Shown: positions 51,215 to 58,885 of the stretch, one piece after another
How the letters are laid out: each line of letters opens with the position of its first letter
Position numbering within the stretch: position 1 is the first letter of the stretch
Assembly: GCA_023665245.1 (NCBI GenBank)
Contig: JAMPEH010000001.1
Span: forward strand, 124,001 to 188,000
Direction of reading: 5' to 3'
Source: Muribaculaceae bacterium
Lineage (GTDB): Bacteria > Pseudomonadota > Alphaproteobacteria > Rs-D84
Length of the DNA stretch: 64,000 bases
Translations under genes and position numbers: made by a program
The notes under the pieces: model-generated
The model's input: only the letters and a program-made list of their open reading frames with translations
What the model was told of the DNA's origin: nothing
Databases searched by the model: none

Positions 51215-53422
51215 ATGTTTAATTCTGGCGATATTGTAAAAGTCTTAATCCCAAACGTGGTGAATTCTGGTTATGATTACCGGCTGACGTCCGCGGCAGA
51301 TTTTGGCACGTTTGTTGCTGTCACCGTCATGAACCGGCCGTATATTGGTGTCGTCTGGGGTGTGGGGGACAGTGGTCTGCCAGAAAATAAAATCAAATCT
51401 GTGGCAAGGGTATTTGATAAAAAACTGTCTGTGACGGATTTACAGTGGATTCAGAAAATGTCGTCATGGACATTGATGGCGCCGGGCGCGGTTTTAAAAT
51501 TAATTGTTAATGTGCCGGACGCATTTTGCCCGCCACGAATTGAACAGTTATATTCGTATGTACAAACGGACAGTATGCGCATGACGGCATCGCGCCAGGC
51601 TGTGGCTGACGCATTTGCATCAAATGATGGTGCGGCGATGTCCGCATCTGATATTCAAAATATTGCGCATGTTTCATCATCTGTTGTGCGTACAATGATA
51701 AAGAACAGCACGCTGACACCAACCGATGCGCGGGCGGTCACTGATGGTGCGTTTGAATACGTTTATACAGATACCGGCACCGTCACATTAAACAGTGGTC
51801 AGCAATTGGCGGCCGACCAAATTGCCACTGCAATTGATGCGGGTGGTTTTCGTGTATTCTTGCTGGACGGTATCACCGGCAGTGGCAAAACCCAGGTTTA
51901 CTTTGATTCTGCCCTGCGTGCATATAATCAGGGTGGGGCGGTATTGTTAATGATGCCTGAAATCGCACTGACTGCGCAATTTATGACCCGCTTTGAAAAA
52001 CGGTTTGGTGCACCGCCTGTTGTATGGCACAGTAATTTAACCGCCGCACGTCGGCGTGAAATCTGGCGTGGGGTGTTGGATGGCAAAATCCGTATGGTCG
52101 TCGGCACGCGCAGTGCACTATTTTTGCCATGGCAGAATCTGTCACTGATTGTCGTGGACGAAGAACATGATACGTCATATAAGCAAGAAGACATGGGCAA
52201 TTACCATGCACGTGATATGGCCGTACTGCGTGCCAAGATTGCAGGGTTTCCGGTTATATTGGCCAGTGCAACGCCATCTGCCGAAACGTTGCAAAACGTA
52301 GTGGCGGGTAAATATACGCAATTGCGATTAACATCGCGATTTGGTGGCGCGCAATTACCAACAATTGAAACAATTGATTTGCGTGAAAATCGCCCAGATA
52401 TGTATGAGATAAAGGATGCATCTGGCAATCCGTCGCAACAAACTGGATTTTTGTCGCCCGCCTTGTGCACGGAAATTGAACAGAATCTAAGCCACGGGCG
52501 GCAATCAATGCTGTTTATAAACCGGCGCGGATTTGCGCCAATTACCCAGTGTAAAAAGTGCGGATGGGTGGCGACATGTTCTGACTGTACGGCGGGCATG
52601 ACGTATCATCGGCGTACCGGTAAATTGATGTGCCATATATGTGGCCGGATGGAGGCGTTGCCATCGGTTTGTCCAAATTGTGGTGGCGCAATTTCAATGC
52701 GTGGTGCAGGTCTGGAAAAAATAGAACAGGAAGTGTCTGTCCGTTTCCCCATCGCCCGCACCGCATTGGTTTCCAGTGATACAATTACCAGCCGTCAAAG
52801 CCTGGAACGATTGGTTCATAAATTAGAAAACAGCGAAATAGATATCGTTATTGGTACACAGATTTTGGCCAAGGGTCACCATTTTCCGAACCTGACATTG
52901 GTTGGTGTGGTGGATGCCGATATGGGATTGTTCGGTACGGATTTCCGTGCCGCCGAACATACGTTCCAGCAATTATTTCAGGTCGCCGGCCGTGCCGGCC
53001 GTGGCCAATTGCCGGGACGCGTTTTGTTGCAAACGTATCAGCCTGACCATCCTGTGTTAACGGCAATATGTGCCGGCGACCGTGATACGTTTATGGCAAC
53101 CGATATGGCGGGGCGCAAAATGGCCAAAATGCCACCATTTGGTCAATTAATTGCATTGATTGTCGAAGGCGAACGCGAATCCGTTCTGCAAAAATTTTGT
53201 GCAGATTTGGCGGCGGCCGCACCGGTATTAAATGGTGGGCGCATTATGGGCCCCATTGCCGCCCAGGTTTACCAGATACGCAATTGGTATCGTATGCGAT
53301 TCTTGGTGTCGGGGGGGGCGACGGCAAACCTGCAACCGATTGTAAAGAAATGGATTGAATCCGTACGCGTGCCGGCAAATATTCGGATTAAGATAGACGT
53401 AAATCCCCAGAATTTTATGTAA
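51215..53422 (+). CDS. priA: primosomal protein N' (replication restart helicase)
   Basis: 735 aa. Unwinds DNA at stalled forks and loads the primosome. N-terminal 3'-DNA-binding domain, Walker A DGITGSGKTQVYF, DEEHDTSYKQEDM (DEAH box), the zinc-binding insertion with four CxxC pairs (CKKCGWVATCSDC ... CHICG ... CPNCGG) and helicase motif VAGRAGRGQLPGRVLLQTY. Complete. The start at 51215 lacks a ribosome site and lies a few bases after TTTAATAAT, so it may also be leaderless. Confidence 0.95.
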   Translation: MFNSGDIVKVLIPNVVNSGYDYRLTSAADFGTFVAVTVMNRPYIGVVWGVGDSGLPENKIKSVARVFDKKLSVTDLQWIQKMSSWTLMAPGAVLKLIVNVPDAFCPPRIEQLYSYVQTDSMRMTASRQAVADAFASNDGAAMSASDIQNIAHVSSSVVRTMIKNSTLTPTDARAVTDGAFEYVYTDTGTVTLNSGQQLAADQIATAIDAGGFRVFLLDGITGSGKTQVYFDSALRAYNQGGAVLLMMPEIALTAQFMTRFEKRFGAPPVVWHSNLTAARRREIWRGVLDGKIRMVVGTRSALFLPWQNLSLIVVDEEHDTSYKQEDMGNYHARDMAVLRAKIAGFPVILASATPSAETLQNVVAGKYTQLRLTSRFGGAQLPTIETIDLRENRPDMYEIKDASGNPSQQTGFLSPALCTEIEQNLSHGRQSMLFINRRGFAPITQCKKCGWVATCSDCTAGMTYHRRTGKLMCHICGRMEALPSVCPNCGGAISMRGAGLEKIEQEVSVRFPIARTALVSSDTITSRQSLERLVHKLENSEIDIVIGTQILAKGHHFPNLTLVGVVDADMGLFGTDFRAAEHTFQQLFQVAGRAGRGQLPGRVLLQTYQPDHPVLTAICAGDRDTFMATDMAGRKMAKMPPFGQLIALIVEGERESVLQKFCADLAAAAPVLNGGRIMGPIAAQVYQIRNWYRMRFLVSGGATANLQPIVKKWIESVRVPANIRIKIDVNPQNFM

Positions 53423-53426
53423 TAAA

Positions 53427-53450
53427 AACGCCCCTTTTTTTTGGGGCGTT
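53427..53450. terminator. bidirectional terminator after priA
   Basis: Stem AACGCCCC/GGGGCGTT (53427-53434 with 53443-53450) with a T8 loop, shared by convergent genes. Confidence 0.8.
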
Positions 53451-53454
53451 GTTA

Positions 53455-53748
53455 TTATCTGGTATTTTGTTGGTTTTGTTCAATTTGTTTTTGCTTTGCC
53501 TGATTTAACCCAAATAATTTTTTGATACCCTTTTTGAATTTTGAAATCAATCCAGGTTCGTTCAGGCGTTCCATTTCACGACGTTCGGCATGTTTTAACT
53601 TTGCGTGTTCATTGTGGTCTAACAGTGCCTGCAACTCTTCGGGACTATTGTAATTATCTGGGCTCAATACAGTTTCACCATATTGTTCATCAAACTTTTT
53701 TGCCATTGCGTCTACTTTTGCCTGGTCTAATTTAACTTCGTCATCCAT
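53455..53748 (-). CDS. small charged hypothetical protein
   Basis: 97 aa, helical and very polar: MDDEVKLDQAKVDAMAKKFD at the start, a basic patch SKFKKGIKKLFGLNQAKQKQ and a Gln/Asn-rich end. No recognisable family. The ribosome site CAAAAGGAAAATATT precedes the ATG. It lies downstream of the virB11-like gene, 50 bases away across a short AT-rich repeat, and may belong to the same transcript. Confidence 0.6.
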   Translation of the reverse strand: MDDEVKLDQAKVDAMAKKFDEQYGETVLSPDNYNSPEELQALLDHNEHAKLKHAERREMERLNEPGLISKFKKGIKKLFGLNQAKQKQIEQNQQNTR

Positions 53749-53759
53749 AATATTTTCCT

Positions 53760-53802
53760 TTTGTTAATTGTAAATTGTTATTTGTTAGTTGTTAATTGTT
53801 AT
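53760..53802. repeat. AT-rich TTGTTAATTGT simple repeat
   Basis: TTGTTAATTGT occurs three times with variants in 43 bases. It may have grown by slippage and separates two minus-strand genes. Confidence 0.6.
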
Positions 53803-54758
53803 ACGACCTCGGTCACGGCACGCAGTGCGCCATCGCGTGACAGTTGTACAACACGAATCTTTTTACGCATTTCCGTGATTAATTCTTCGCGGTCGTATGC
53901 CGGTTGTGTGTGCAGAATGCGGTCTGCAAACGCGGCGTATGCGGCATCGGCACTTTCTGCATGAATTGTGGTATAGAAATGGTCGTGTCCTGTCCCCAAC
54001 ATTTCCCACAACACGGACGCATTGTCTGTTGATATTTCACCACCAATAATAACATCTGGTGTCATACGTACCACCAAGTCCAGCAATCGTGCATAATTAA
54101 ATTCATTATTTTGTTCTGTTCTGGACAGTACAAAATGCACGCGATTTAATTGCGGAACGCGGATTTCACGTGCGTCTTCGACCGTGATAACACGGCTGTT
54201 CTGGTCAATCAACGTCAGCATATGATTCAAAAATGTTGTTTTGCCGGTTGCGGTTGCACCACTGATTAAAATCGGACTGCCGTCATTTATTGCAGACATC
54301 AAACGCTCGTACGGGTCGTCGGGACGTGTATCTTCACGTGGTTTCACTTTCAGCAGTTTTTCCCCACGTTTCAGGTGGTAATTTTCAAAACTGGTATCTG
54401 TCACACCGCCGCCACGTATGTTTAATGCGACCCCACCCGTCACGTCACGTTCATCATATTGAACGTTTGGGCCGGCGATTGCGGTAAATCTGTGATTGCC
54501 CGGCAATGTTGCGTACACCACAGGTATCCCATGTGTCGGGTTAAATGGCCGGTCATAGATGTTTGCAATTGTGTGAATCAAATCAACCAGATATTGTTTC
54601 GTCAATACTGGTGCATTATACGCAACCCATGGCACCGGTGCGCCGTGCAGACGCATCCAAACCTGGCCCGCGTGATTGATAGCAATTTCTTCTACAAACG
54701 ATGGTTTATAGAATTCTTCCAACGGTTTTAACAAAGATTCCAATACGATATTTGTCAT
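53799..54758 (-). CDS. virB11: VirB11/CpaF-type secretion ATPase
   Basis: 319 aa hexameric ATPase that powers type IV secretion or pilus assembly. An N-terminal domain (VEEIAINHAGQVWMRL, the usual EI-x-I-N-x-x-G-x-V-[WF]) is followed by Walker A ISGATATGKTTFLNHM, Asp box ITVEDAREIRVP, Walker B VIIGGEIST and His box GHDHFYTTIHAESA. Length and pattern match VirB11 more than CpaF. I start at 54758. No other clear T4SS gene is adjacent, so the remaining machinery must be elsewhere; the lipoprotein divergent from it may be related. Confidence 0.88.
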   Translation of the reverse strand: MTNIVLESLLKPLEEFYKPSFVEEIAINHAGQVWMRLHGAPVPWVAYNAPVLTKQYLVDLIHTIANIYDRPFNPTHGIPVVYATLPGNHRFTAIAGPNVQYDERDVTGGVALNIRGGGVTDTSFENYHLKRGEKLLKVKPREDTRPDDPYERLMSAINDGSPILISGATATGKTTFLNHMLTLIDQNSRVITVEDAREIRVPQLNRVHFVLSRTEQNNEFNYARLLDLVVRMTPDVIIGGEISTDNASVLWEMLGTGHDHFYTTIHAESADAAYAAFADRILHTQPAYDREELITEMRKKIRVVQLSRDGALRAVTEVV

Positions 54759-54834
54759 TACCAGAATTTTACCATAAATCGGGTCTTGAATCAAAAGGCT
54801 TTATTTGATAAAATTCAAAAAAAGAGAGATTATA

Positions 54835-55398
54835 ATGAAACAGTCTTTGATTTTTGTACTAATCGGTATGTTCTCGTTGGCGGGGTGTAATTCTGGAAAT
54901 GATGCGCCGTATAATACGACCGATTTTGCCCAGGGTGGCACGGATGCACCATTGTATAATGAACGCAGCAGTACGTTTATGCAATCTGATAACCAATATG
55001 CAAATATTGATACGTACAAACCCAAAACTGCCGAAGAAAAAGAACAAAACAGTAATCGTTGGAAAACGTCACGCATGGAAACACGTTGGCAAGAATATCG
55101 TGGCGCGATGGTACGCGTCCAGATATTGTTGGGCAATACTGATTTGCGTGAAATGCGCCTGCGCCTGATGCAAAATGCCGATGGTATGGATGTTGATGGT
55201 GATGCCCGCACCATATTGGCCAAGGTTGCAGATTATGAAATGAAACGCGTTTGTGGCCGCAACGCCGACAGCATTGTAATGGTATACGACCGTCCGTCAT
55301 TTGACGCAATGCGCCCAACGCCATTTTTTGATTATAGGATAGAGGCCGAAGGCGCCACCATGCGCGAATACGGTTTCCGATGCGTTTATAATAATTAA
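54835..55398 (+). CDS. lipoprotein of unknown function next to virB11
   Basis: 187 aa. Signal peptide MKQSLIFVLIGMFSLAGC with lipobox SLAGC. The mature part is polar, with MRLRLMQNADGMDVDGDART and a C-terminal domain holding two cysteines (KRVCGRNADS, YGFRCVYNN) that could form a disulfide. Divergent from virB11 with 76 bases between them. A VirB7-like or outer-membrane role in the same secretion system is possible, but it is larger than VirB7. The start follows AAAGAGAGATTATA. Confidence 0.65.
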   Translation: MKQSLIFVLIGMFSLAGCNSGNDAPYNTTDFAQGGTDAPLYNERSSTFMQSDNQYANIDTYKPKTAEEKEQNSNRWKTSRMETRWQEYRGAMVRVQILLGNTDLREMRLRLMQNADGMDVDGDARTILAKVADYEMKRVCGRNADSIVMVYDRPSFDAMRPTPFFDYRIEAEGATMREYGFRCVYNN

Positions 55399-55403
55399 TC
55401 ACA

Positions 55404-55427
55404 ATCCCACTACGGTGGGATTTTTTA
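55404..55427 (+). terminator. terminator after the lipoprotein gene
   Basis: Stem TCCCAC/GTGGGA (55405-55410 with 55415-55420), then TTTTTTAT. Confidence 0.85.
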
Positions 55428-55453
55428 TAAGAATTATTCATAAAAACTTTGTC

Positions 55454-55515
55454 ATTCCGCGGTCACCATCACCCACAAAATTTAACAATTTTGTGGGTGA
55501 TGGTGACCGCGGAAT
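55454..55515. repeat. perfect 29-bp palindrome with 4-base loop
   Basis: 55454-55482 is exactly complementary to 55487-55515, loop TAAC. The outer ends read ATTCCGCGG/CCGCGGAAT. It belongs to the GTCATTCC...GGAATCC class of alphaproteobacterial intergenic palindromes; possibly a non-autonomous mobile element. Confidence 0.85.
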
Positions 55516-55869
55516 CCAGGTTAATAGCCCCACCCCTGCCTGCGCAGGGGTGACAATTAGTGCTATGTGTACGGTAATAACAAAGTATGAGTTTACACGA
55601 AATATTTTGCCTTGCAACTATTGTCACTCCTGCGCAGGCAGGAGTGGGTCTATAAAATTTGCAAAAAACATATTACACTGGATTGCCACGTCGTTATTAC
55701 AACGATTCCATCGCTGATAATAACTCCTCGCAATGACAAAGTGTACTTCTCGTATTTCGTTATGCCGGTGGCGACCGGCATCCATTGTGTTCCGCTGTTT
55801 TCCTTGCACTGGGCTGTACACATTTTTTCATTTGTTTTTAACAGGGCTATAAACTATACTGATACCTGA
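55516..55869. repeat. intergenic repeat cluster
   Basis: Contains CCCCTGC/GCAGGGG (55533-55549), ACTCCTGC/GCAGGAGT (55625-55644), a CTGGATTGCCACG...CGCAATGACA segment (55678-55740) and ATGCCGGT/ACCGGCAT (55762-55781; copy of 29462-29498). No coding frame is supported. These are typical dispersed repeats of such genomes. Confidence 0.6.
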
Positions 55870-56093
55870 AATCGCAGGGATGCGGTTTCGGGACTTAGAA
55901 AATCCCATAATATAGCGGCGCCGTGCGCCGAAATCTAATTCGCGGGGCAATTCCCCGCCGTGCCCGACGGTACCCGTCGGGAAGCCGTCTGTTATACAAC
56001 AGGGCGTCGCCCAAAGACAGACGGGGTCATTCTATATTATGATTTTTCTAACTTCCCGACCACCAGACTATCCGGTGGTTTTTGTTTAATCAA
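55870..56093 (+). ncRNA. structured leader RNA, type I (leader C)
   Basis: Leader of the Cys-rich gene at 56118. The 5' domain has ATCGCAGGGATGCGGTT and CGGGACTTAGAAAATCCC (55889-55906). Variable hairpins follow (GGCGC/GCGCC, CGGGG/CCCCG, CCCGACGG/CCGTCGGG). The 3' domain is closed by GTCGGGAAG (55976-55984) and CTTCCCGAC (56052-56060). Inside are CCGTCTGT/ACAGACGG, TTATACAACAGG (55992-56003), TCAT/ATGA and TTTTTCTAAC. The terminator-like hairpin ACCACC/GGTGGT (56059-56064 with 56074-56079) and TTTTTGTTT lie 30 bases before the ATG. Confidence 0.72.
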
Positions 56094-56117
56094 AAAAACA
56101 ACAAAAGGGATTAGAAA

Positions 56118-56777
56118 ATGAAACAAATATATATGCCTGTATTATTAATGGGGGTTGTGTCGCCTGCATTTGGTCTGTCGACAACCTTTCCGGGTGGTGG
56201 CGAGGTTGTTGGCCCTGTCGGCCCCGGCTTTGAAATAGTAAACGCGTGTGGCTGTGATTGGTCGGATGCGGATTATTTGCCGATGCAGGACGATATGACC
56301 CTGGAAGCAGTCTGTAGCAGATGCAATATAGAGACCAGTGCTCTCAATTGCAGCGTGGACAAAATCTGTGATGACAGACAGGTTGGCAACGCAAATCATA
56401 TTATCGTGACAACCGGTCGAAAACTAACGGTTAGTTGTGGCAAGTGGATTCCGCCAAAACCCGAATCAACATCGGCAGGTGTTATCACACGTGAAGGCTA
56501 TTGGAGCCCATTACCATCCGTGTCATGTGATACGGTGTATTCGTATAGTTGTGGCGCGGGATACTATGGCAGTCCCACATCGGAATCCAGTGGTTGCACC
56601 AAATGCCCGGGATACACCGACGATATGGCGGGTGTAAAACCAACCACAACAAACAATAAATATGTTATTTCCAGCGAAGAACCGCGCCGGTATATATCCA
56701 ATTGCTATATCGTGCCAAACAGCGTTGGTTCGGATATTGGTGGGGCGTTTATTTATACAGACGGATGTTTTTACTAA
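56118..56777 (+). CDS. secreted Cys-rich protein (CYIP C-terminal family)
   Basis: 219 aa with a signal peptide (MKQIYMPVLLMGVVSPAFGL). About 20 cysteines, including CGCDW, CSRCNIETSALNCSVDKIC and CGAGYYGSPTSESSGCTKCP. The end NCYIVPNSVGS...FIYTDGCFY matches the C-termini at 28895 and 39244. Probably disulfide bonded and outside the cytosol. It follows leader C and the ribosome site AAAAGGGATTAGAAA. Function unknown. Confidence 0.75.
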   Translation: MKQIYMPVLLMGVVSPAFGLSTTFPGGGEVVGPVGPGFEIVNACGCDWSDADYLPMQDDMTLEAVCSRCNIETSALNCSVDKICDDRQVGNANHIIVTTGRKLTVSCGKWIPPKPESTSAGVITREGYWSPLPSVSCDTVYSYSCGAGYYGSPTSESSGCTKCPGYTDDMAGVKPTTTNNKYVISSEEPRRYISNCYIVPNSVGSDIGGAFIYTDGCFY

Positions 56778-56882
56778 AATTGATTAAAAAACAGTTGAAT
56801 TGGTTATGTTTTTTTCGCTAGACTGCAATTAATCGTACAAGTGGTGCGGTATCAAAACGAAAATAAACCAATGGGGGAAAAT

Positions 56883-57323
56883 ATGAAAAAAATTATGTCT
56901 GTATTAGTATTGGGTGGCGCAGTTGTATTGGGCGCATGCGATGGAAACGCCGATGCAAAAAAATGCACCAGTGAAACCGCTGCACAAAATGGTGACACTG
57001 TTGTTATCGATTTTGCTGGATACCTGAACGGTGAACAGTTTGCCGGCGGGACAGCTAATGGTTATTCTTTGCAATTGGGCAGTGGCCAGTTCATCCCAGG
57101 CTTTGAAGAGCAATTGATCTGCACAGAAAAGGGCGAATCACGCGATGTCAACGTCACGTTCCCATCTGACTATATGGCGGCAGAATTGGCCGGCCAGGAT
57201 GTCGTGTTCAAAGTGACCGTTGTTGACATCATCAAGGCCCCAGTTGCAGAAGAAGTCGTTGAAGCGGCCGAAGTTGTTGAAACGCCGGCAGAACCAGCAG
57301 CCGATGCAGCAGTTGCAGAATAA
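56883..57323 (+). CDS. FKBP-type peptidyl-prolyl isomerase lipoprotein
   Basis: 146 aa. Lipobox LGAC at residue 18, then a compact FKBP domain: [60 protein letters not shown] and VTVVDI. This is the short FKBP form found in trigger factor rather than the FkpA form. A Glu/Ala/Val/Pro tail ([20 protein letters not shown]) ends it. Folding helper in the periplasm, anchored to a membrane. The start at 56883 follows ATGGGGGAAAAT. Confidence 0.88.
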   Translation: MKKIMSVLVLGGAVVLGACDGNADAKKCTSETAAQNGDTVVIDFAGYLNGEQFAGGTANGYSLQLGSGQFIPGFEEQLICTEKGESRDVNVTFPSDYMAAELAGQDVVFKVTVVDIIKAPVAEEVVEAAEVVETPAEPAADAAVAE

Positions 57324-57343
57324 TAAATTTATTCGCACAAAAA

Positions 57344-57369
57344 TCCCCCGCACTGGGGGATTTTTTTTA
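57344..57369 (+). terminator. terminator of the FKBP gene
   Basis: Stem TCCCCC/GGGGGA (57344-57349 with 57355-57360), then T8. Confidence 0.9.
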
Positions 57370-57680
57370 TCCCCTTCGCAAAGTTCCCCTCCGTTGGAGG
57401 GGTGCTCACAGGGTGGAAAAGGGTAAATTGCCACCGCCTTTGGCGGGGGCTGTCAGGCTGTGCCTGACTGGGGGTGGCTTATAACTATTAACTGGATTGC
57501 TTCGCTATGCTCGCAATGACAGAGAGTCTAGCGCTAGGATAATCGAGAAACGCAATGGACCCCGGTCTTCACCGGGGTGACGCCAGACTTTAAGTTTTAT
57601 TCCCGTCATGCCGTCGCCCGGGTCCCACGGCGCGTGCGCCGTGGGTGGTTCGTGGACGGCATCCAGTGCCTCGCGGGATA
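57370..57680. repeat. intergenic repeat cluster
   Basis: Several palindromes and short repeats: CCCCTCC/GGAGGGG (57385-57402), GGCTGTCAGGC...GCCTGACTGG (57446-57472), CTGGATTGCTTCGC...CGCAATGACA (57492-57522, like 55678), CCCCGG/CCGGGG (57559-57576), CCCACGGCGC/GCGCCGTGGG (57625-57644) between GTCATGCCGTC and GACGGCATCC. No gene seen. Confidence 0.6.
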
Positions 57681-57708
57681 ATAATTGTTCTTTGTTAACT
57701 ATTCTCTG

Positions 57709-57896
57709 AAAAAACACCGCCGTTGCCGGCGGTATTTCCGAATGCCCCGAAAGGAAGGAAAGGAGAAAAAGAAATGGGCATTCTAAACTTATTTTGGGGC
57801 TCAAGGTCCAGAGGAGAGAGAATGTAGGAGGGAGTCTGAATCCCCGGGCCCCACAGGTACTTGCGTATCTGGTCATCAGGTTTTGTCCTTTTGACG
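57709..57896 (-). ncRNA. candidate trans-acting small RNA with CU-rich loops
   Basis: Minus-strand unit of about 188 bases. Promoter TTGACA (complement 57926-57931), 17-base spacer, TATATT (complement 57903-57908). The transcript would contain GGGGC...GCCCC and GAATGCCC/GGGGCATTC stems whose loops carry CTCCCTCCT, CTCTCTCCTC and TTCTCCTTTCCTTCC, i.e. several anti-Shine-Dalgarno stretches. It ends in ACCGCCG/CGGCGGT (complement 57716-57733) and TTTTTT (57709-57714). An open frame runs through it, but coding is not supported. 6S RNA was considered because of the length, but the ends do not pair. Confidence 0.6.
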
Positions 57897-58009
57897 ATTC
57901 GAAATATAATACAGATAATTTTATTTGTCAAGCATTTTGTCAAAAATATTTTTGGTATATTATTTTTTTGCTATAAAAAAGTCAGAAAAACGTGTTTTTT
58001 GGGCCGTCT

Positions 58010-58094
58010 TCCCTAGGAAATAGTCCTTGTTGAAAAGCGGGGTACCCCTGTAATAAAATCGGTGTATGGTAGATTTCCTACCTAGGATTTAGGT
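58010..58094 (+). promoter_or_regulatory. promoter with CCTAGGAAAT-type operator candidates
   Basis: Probable promoter TTGAAA (58030-58035) and TAAAAT (58054-58059), spacer 18. It is flanked by TCCCTAGGAAATAG (58010-58023) and by GATTTCCTACCTAGGATTTA (58072-58091), which holds the same CCTAGGA core and its complement. These may be binding sites for the HTH protein encoded next (autoregulation). Confidence 0.5.
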
Positions 58095-58113
58095 AAAAAC
58101 AGAGGAGAGAAAC

Positions 58114-58362
58114 ATGACTCACGAAGACGTATGGCGGGCAATCGAGCGTTTTGCAACAGAACATGGTATGTCTTGTTCTGGTCTGGCAAAATGCAGTGGC
58201 CTGGATCCAACGACTTTCAACAAAAGCAAACGTTGGTCCAAAGAAGGACAACCACGCTGGCCATCAACAAACAGTATTTCAAAAATATTGTCTTCAACAG
58301 GTTCCAAGATTCAGGACTTTACCAAGTTTATTGACAACCCGAACGATACAGGTCGTGAATAA
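58114..58362 (+). CDS. HTH DNA-binding protein, phage-repressor (S24/XRE) N-terminal type
   Basis: 82 aa. MTHEDVWRAIERFATEHGMS then CSGLAKCSGLDPTTFNKSKR is the helix-turn-helix of alphaproteobacterial S24-type repressors (SGLAxxxGLDPTTFNKSKR; WPSTxSIxKxL). The C-terminal S24 peptidase part of the full-length relatives is missing; the protein stops after PNDTGRE. It probably binds DNA without RecA-dependent cleavage. A strong ribosome site (AGAGGAGAGAAAC) precedes it. It lies some 1.5 kb before the phage-derived cluster and could control it. Confidence 0.82.
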   Translation: MTHEDVWRAIERFATEHGMSCSGLAKCSGLDPTTFNKSKRWSKEGQPRWPSTNSISKILSSTGSKIQDFTKFIDNPNDTGRE

Positions 58363-58459
58363 TTAATAAAGTTTTTTTGGAAACGTTGACCGTAATGTTG
58401 GGGTGTATTGCGGTCTTTTTTTATTGGACAAACGGGAATGTGTATTTTATGGTTTGTAT

Positions 58460-58885
58460 ATGTTGACCGGGATTCGTATTTTCACATCTGATAATGTGTG
58501 GCGCCAGATTCTGGCGGAACTTGGCGCGAATATTGATACAGATGCAAAAATCGCCGATGTTAATTTTGATTTATTGATATCTGAATTACCAAAACCAATA
58601 CCTGTTTCAAACCTGTACGTGGCGATTATTGGTGCGATGGATAACACTGATATTGTTGCGCGTGTATTGGGGGCGGATGTGCATCTGTCACGATTGCCGG
58701 CACAAATTGTTGCATTATTATCAAAGTCTGGGGGAATGTCGGGTGCTGACTTAAAGGCGGCATTGGGCTATGCGCCAAACGCGACGACGCATACGGTGGA
58801 TACTGCAATTTGTGGGTTGCGTAAAACGTATGGCCATGACTTTATTAAAAATGATAATGGGGTGTACAGACTTGGCCGGGTATAA
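58460..58885 (+). CDS. winged-helix (OmpR-type output domain) protein
   Basis: 141 aa from the ATG at 58460 (MLTGIRIFTSDNVWRQILAE); an upstream start at 58403 would add 19 residues. The C-terminal 60 residues (GADLKAALGYAPNATTHTVD, TAICGLRKTYG, NGVYRLG) look like the Trans_reg_C winged helix. The N-terminal 75 residues resemble a receiver-like fold without the phosphorylatable Asp, as in atypical response regulators. No histidine kinase is next to it. The 3' end overlaps birA. Confidence 0.6.
   Translation: MLTGIRIFTSDNVWRQILAELGANIDTDAKIADVNFDLLISELPKPIPVSNLYVAIIGAMDNTDIVARVLGADVHLSRLPAQIVALLSKSGGMSGADLKAALGYAPNATTHTVDTAICGLRKTYGHDFIKNDNGVYRLGRV

Noticed and set aside
57505..57876. Minus-strand open frame of 123 codons after an AAGGA-like site
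   Set aside because: It runs through repeats and a terminator hairpin, with composition unlike local genes; the promoter-terminator unit there reads better as a small RNA.
57709..57896. 6S RNA
   Set aside because: The length fits, but the 5' and 3' ends do not pair and no long rod with a central bubble can be drawn by eye.
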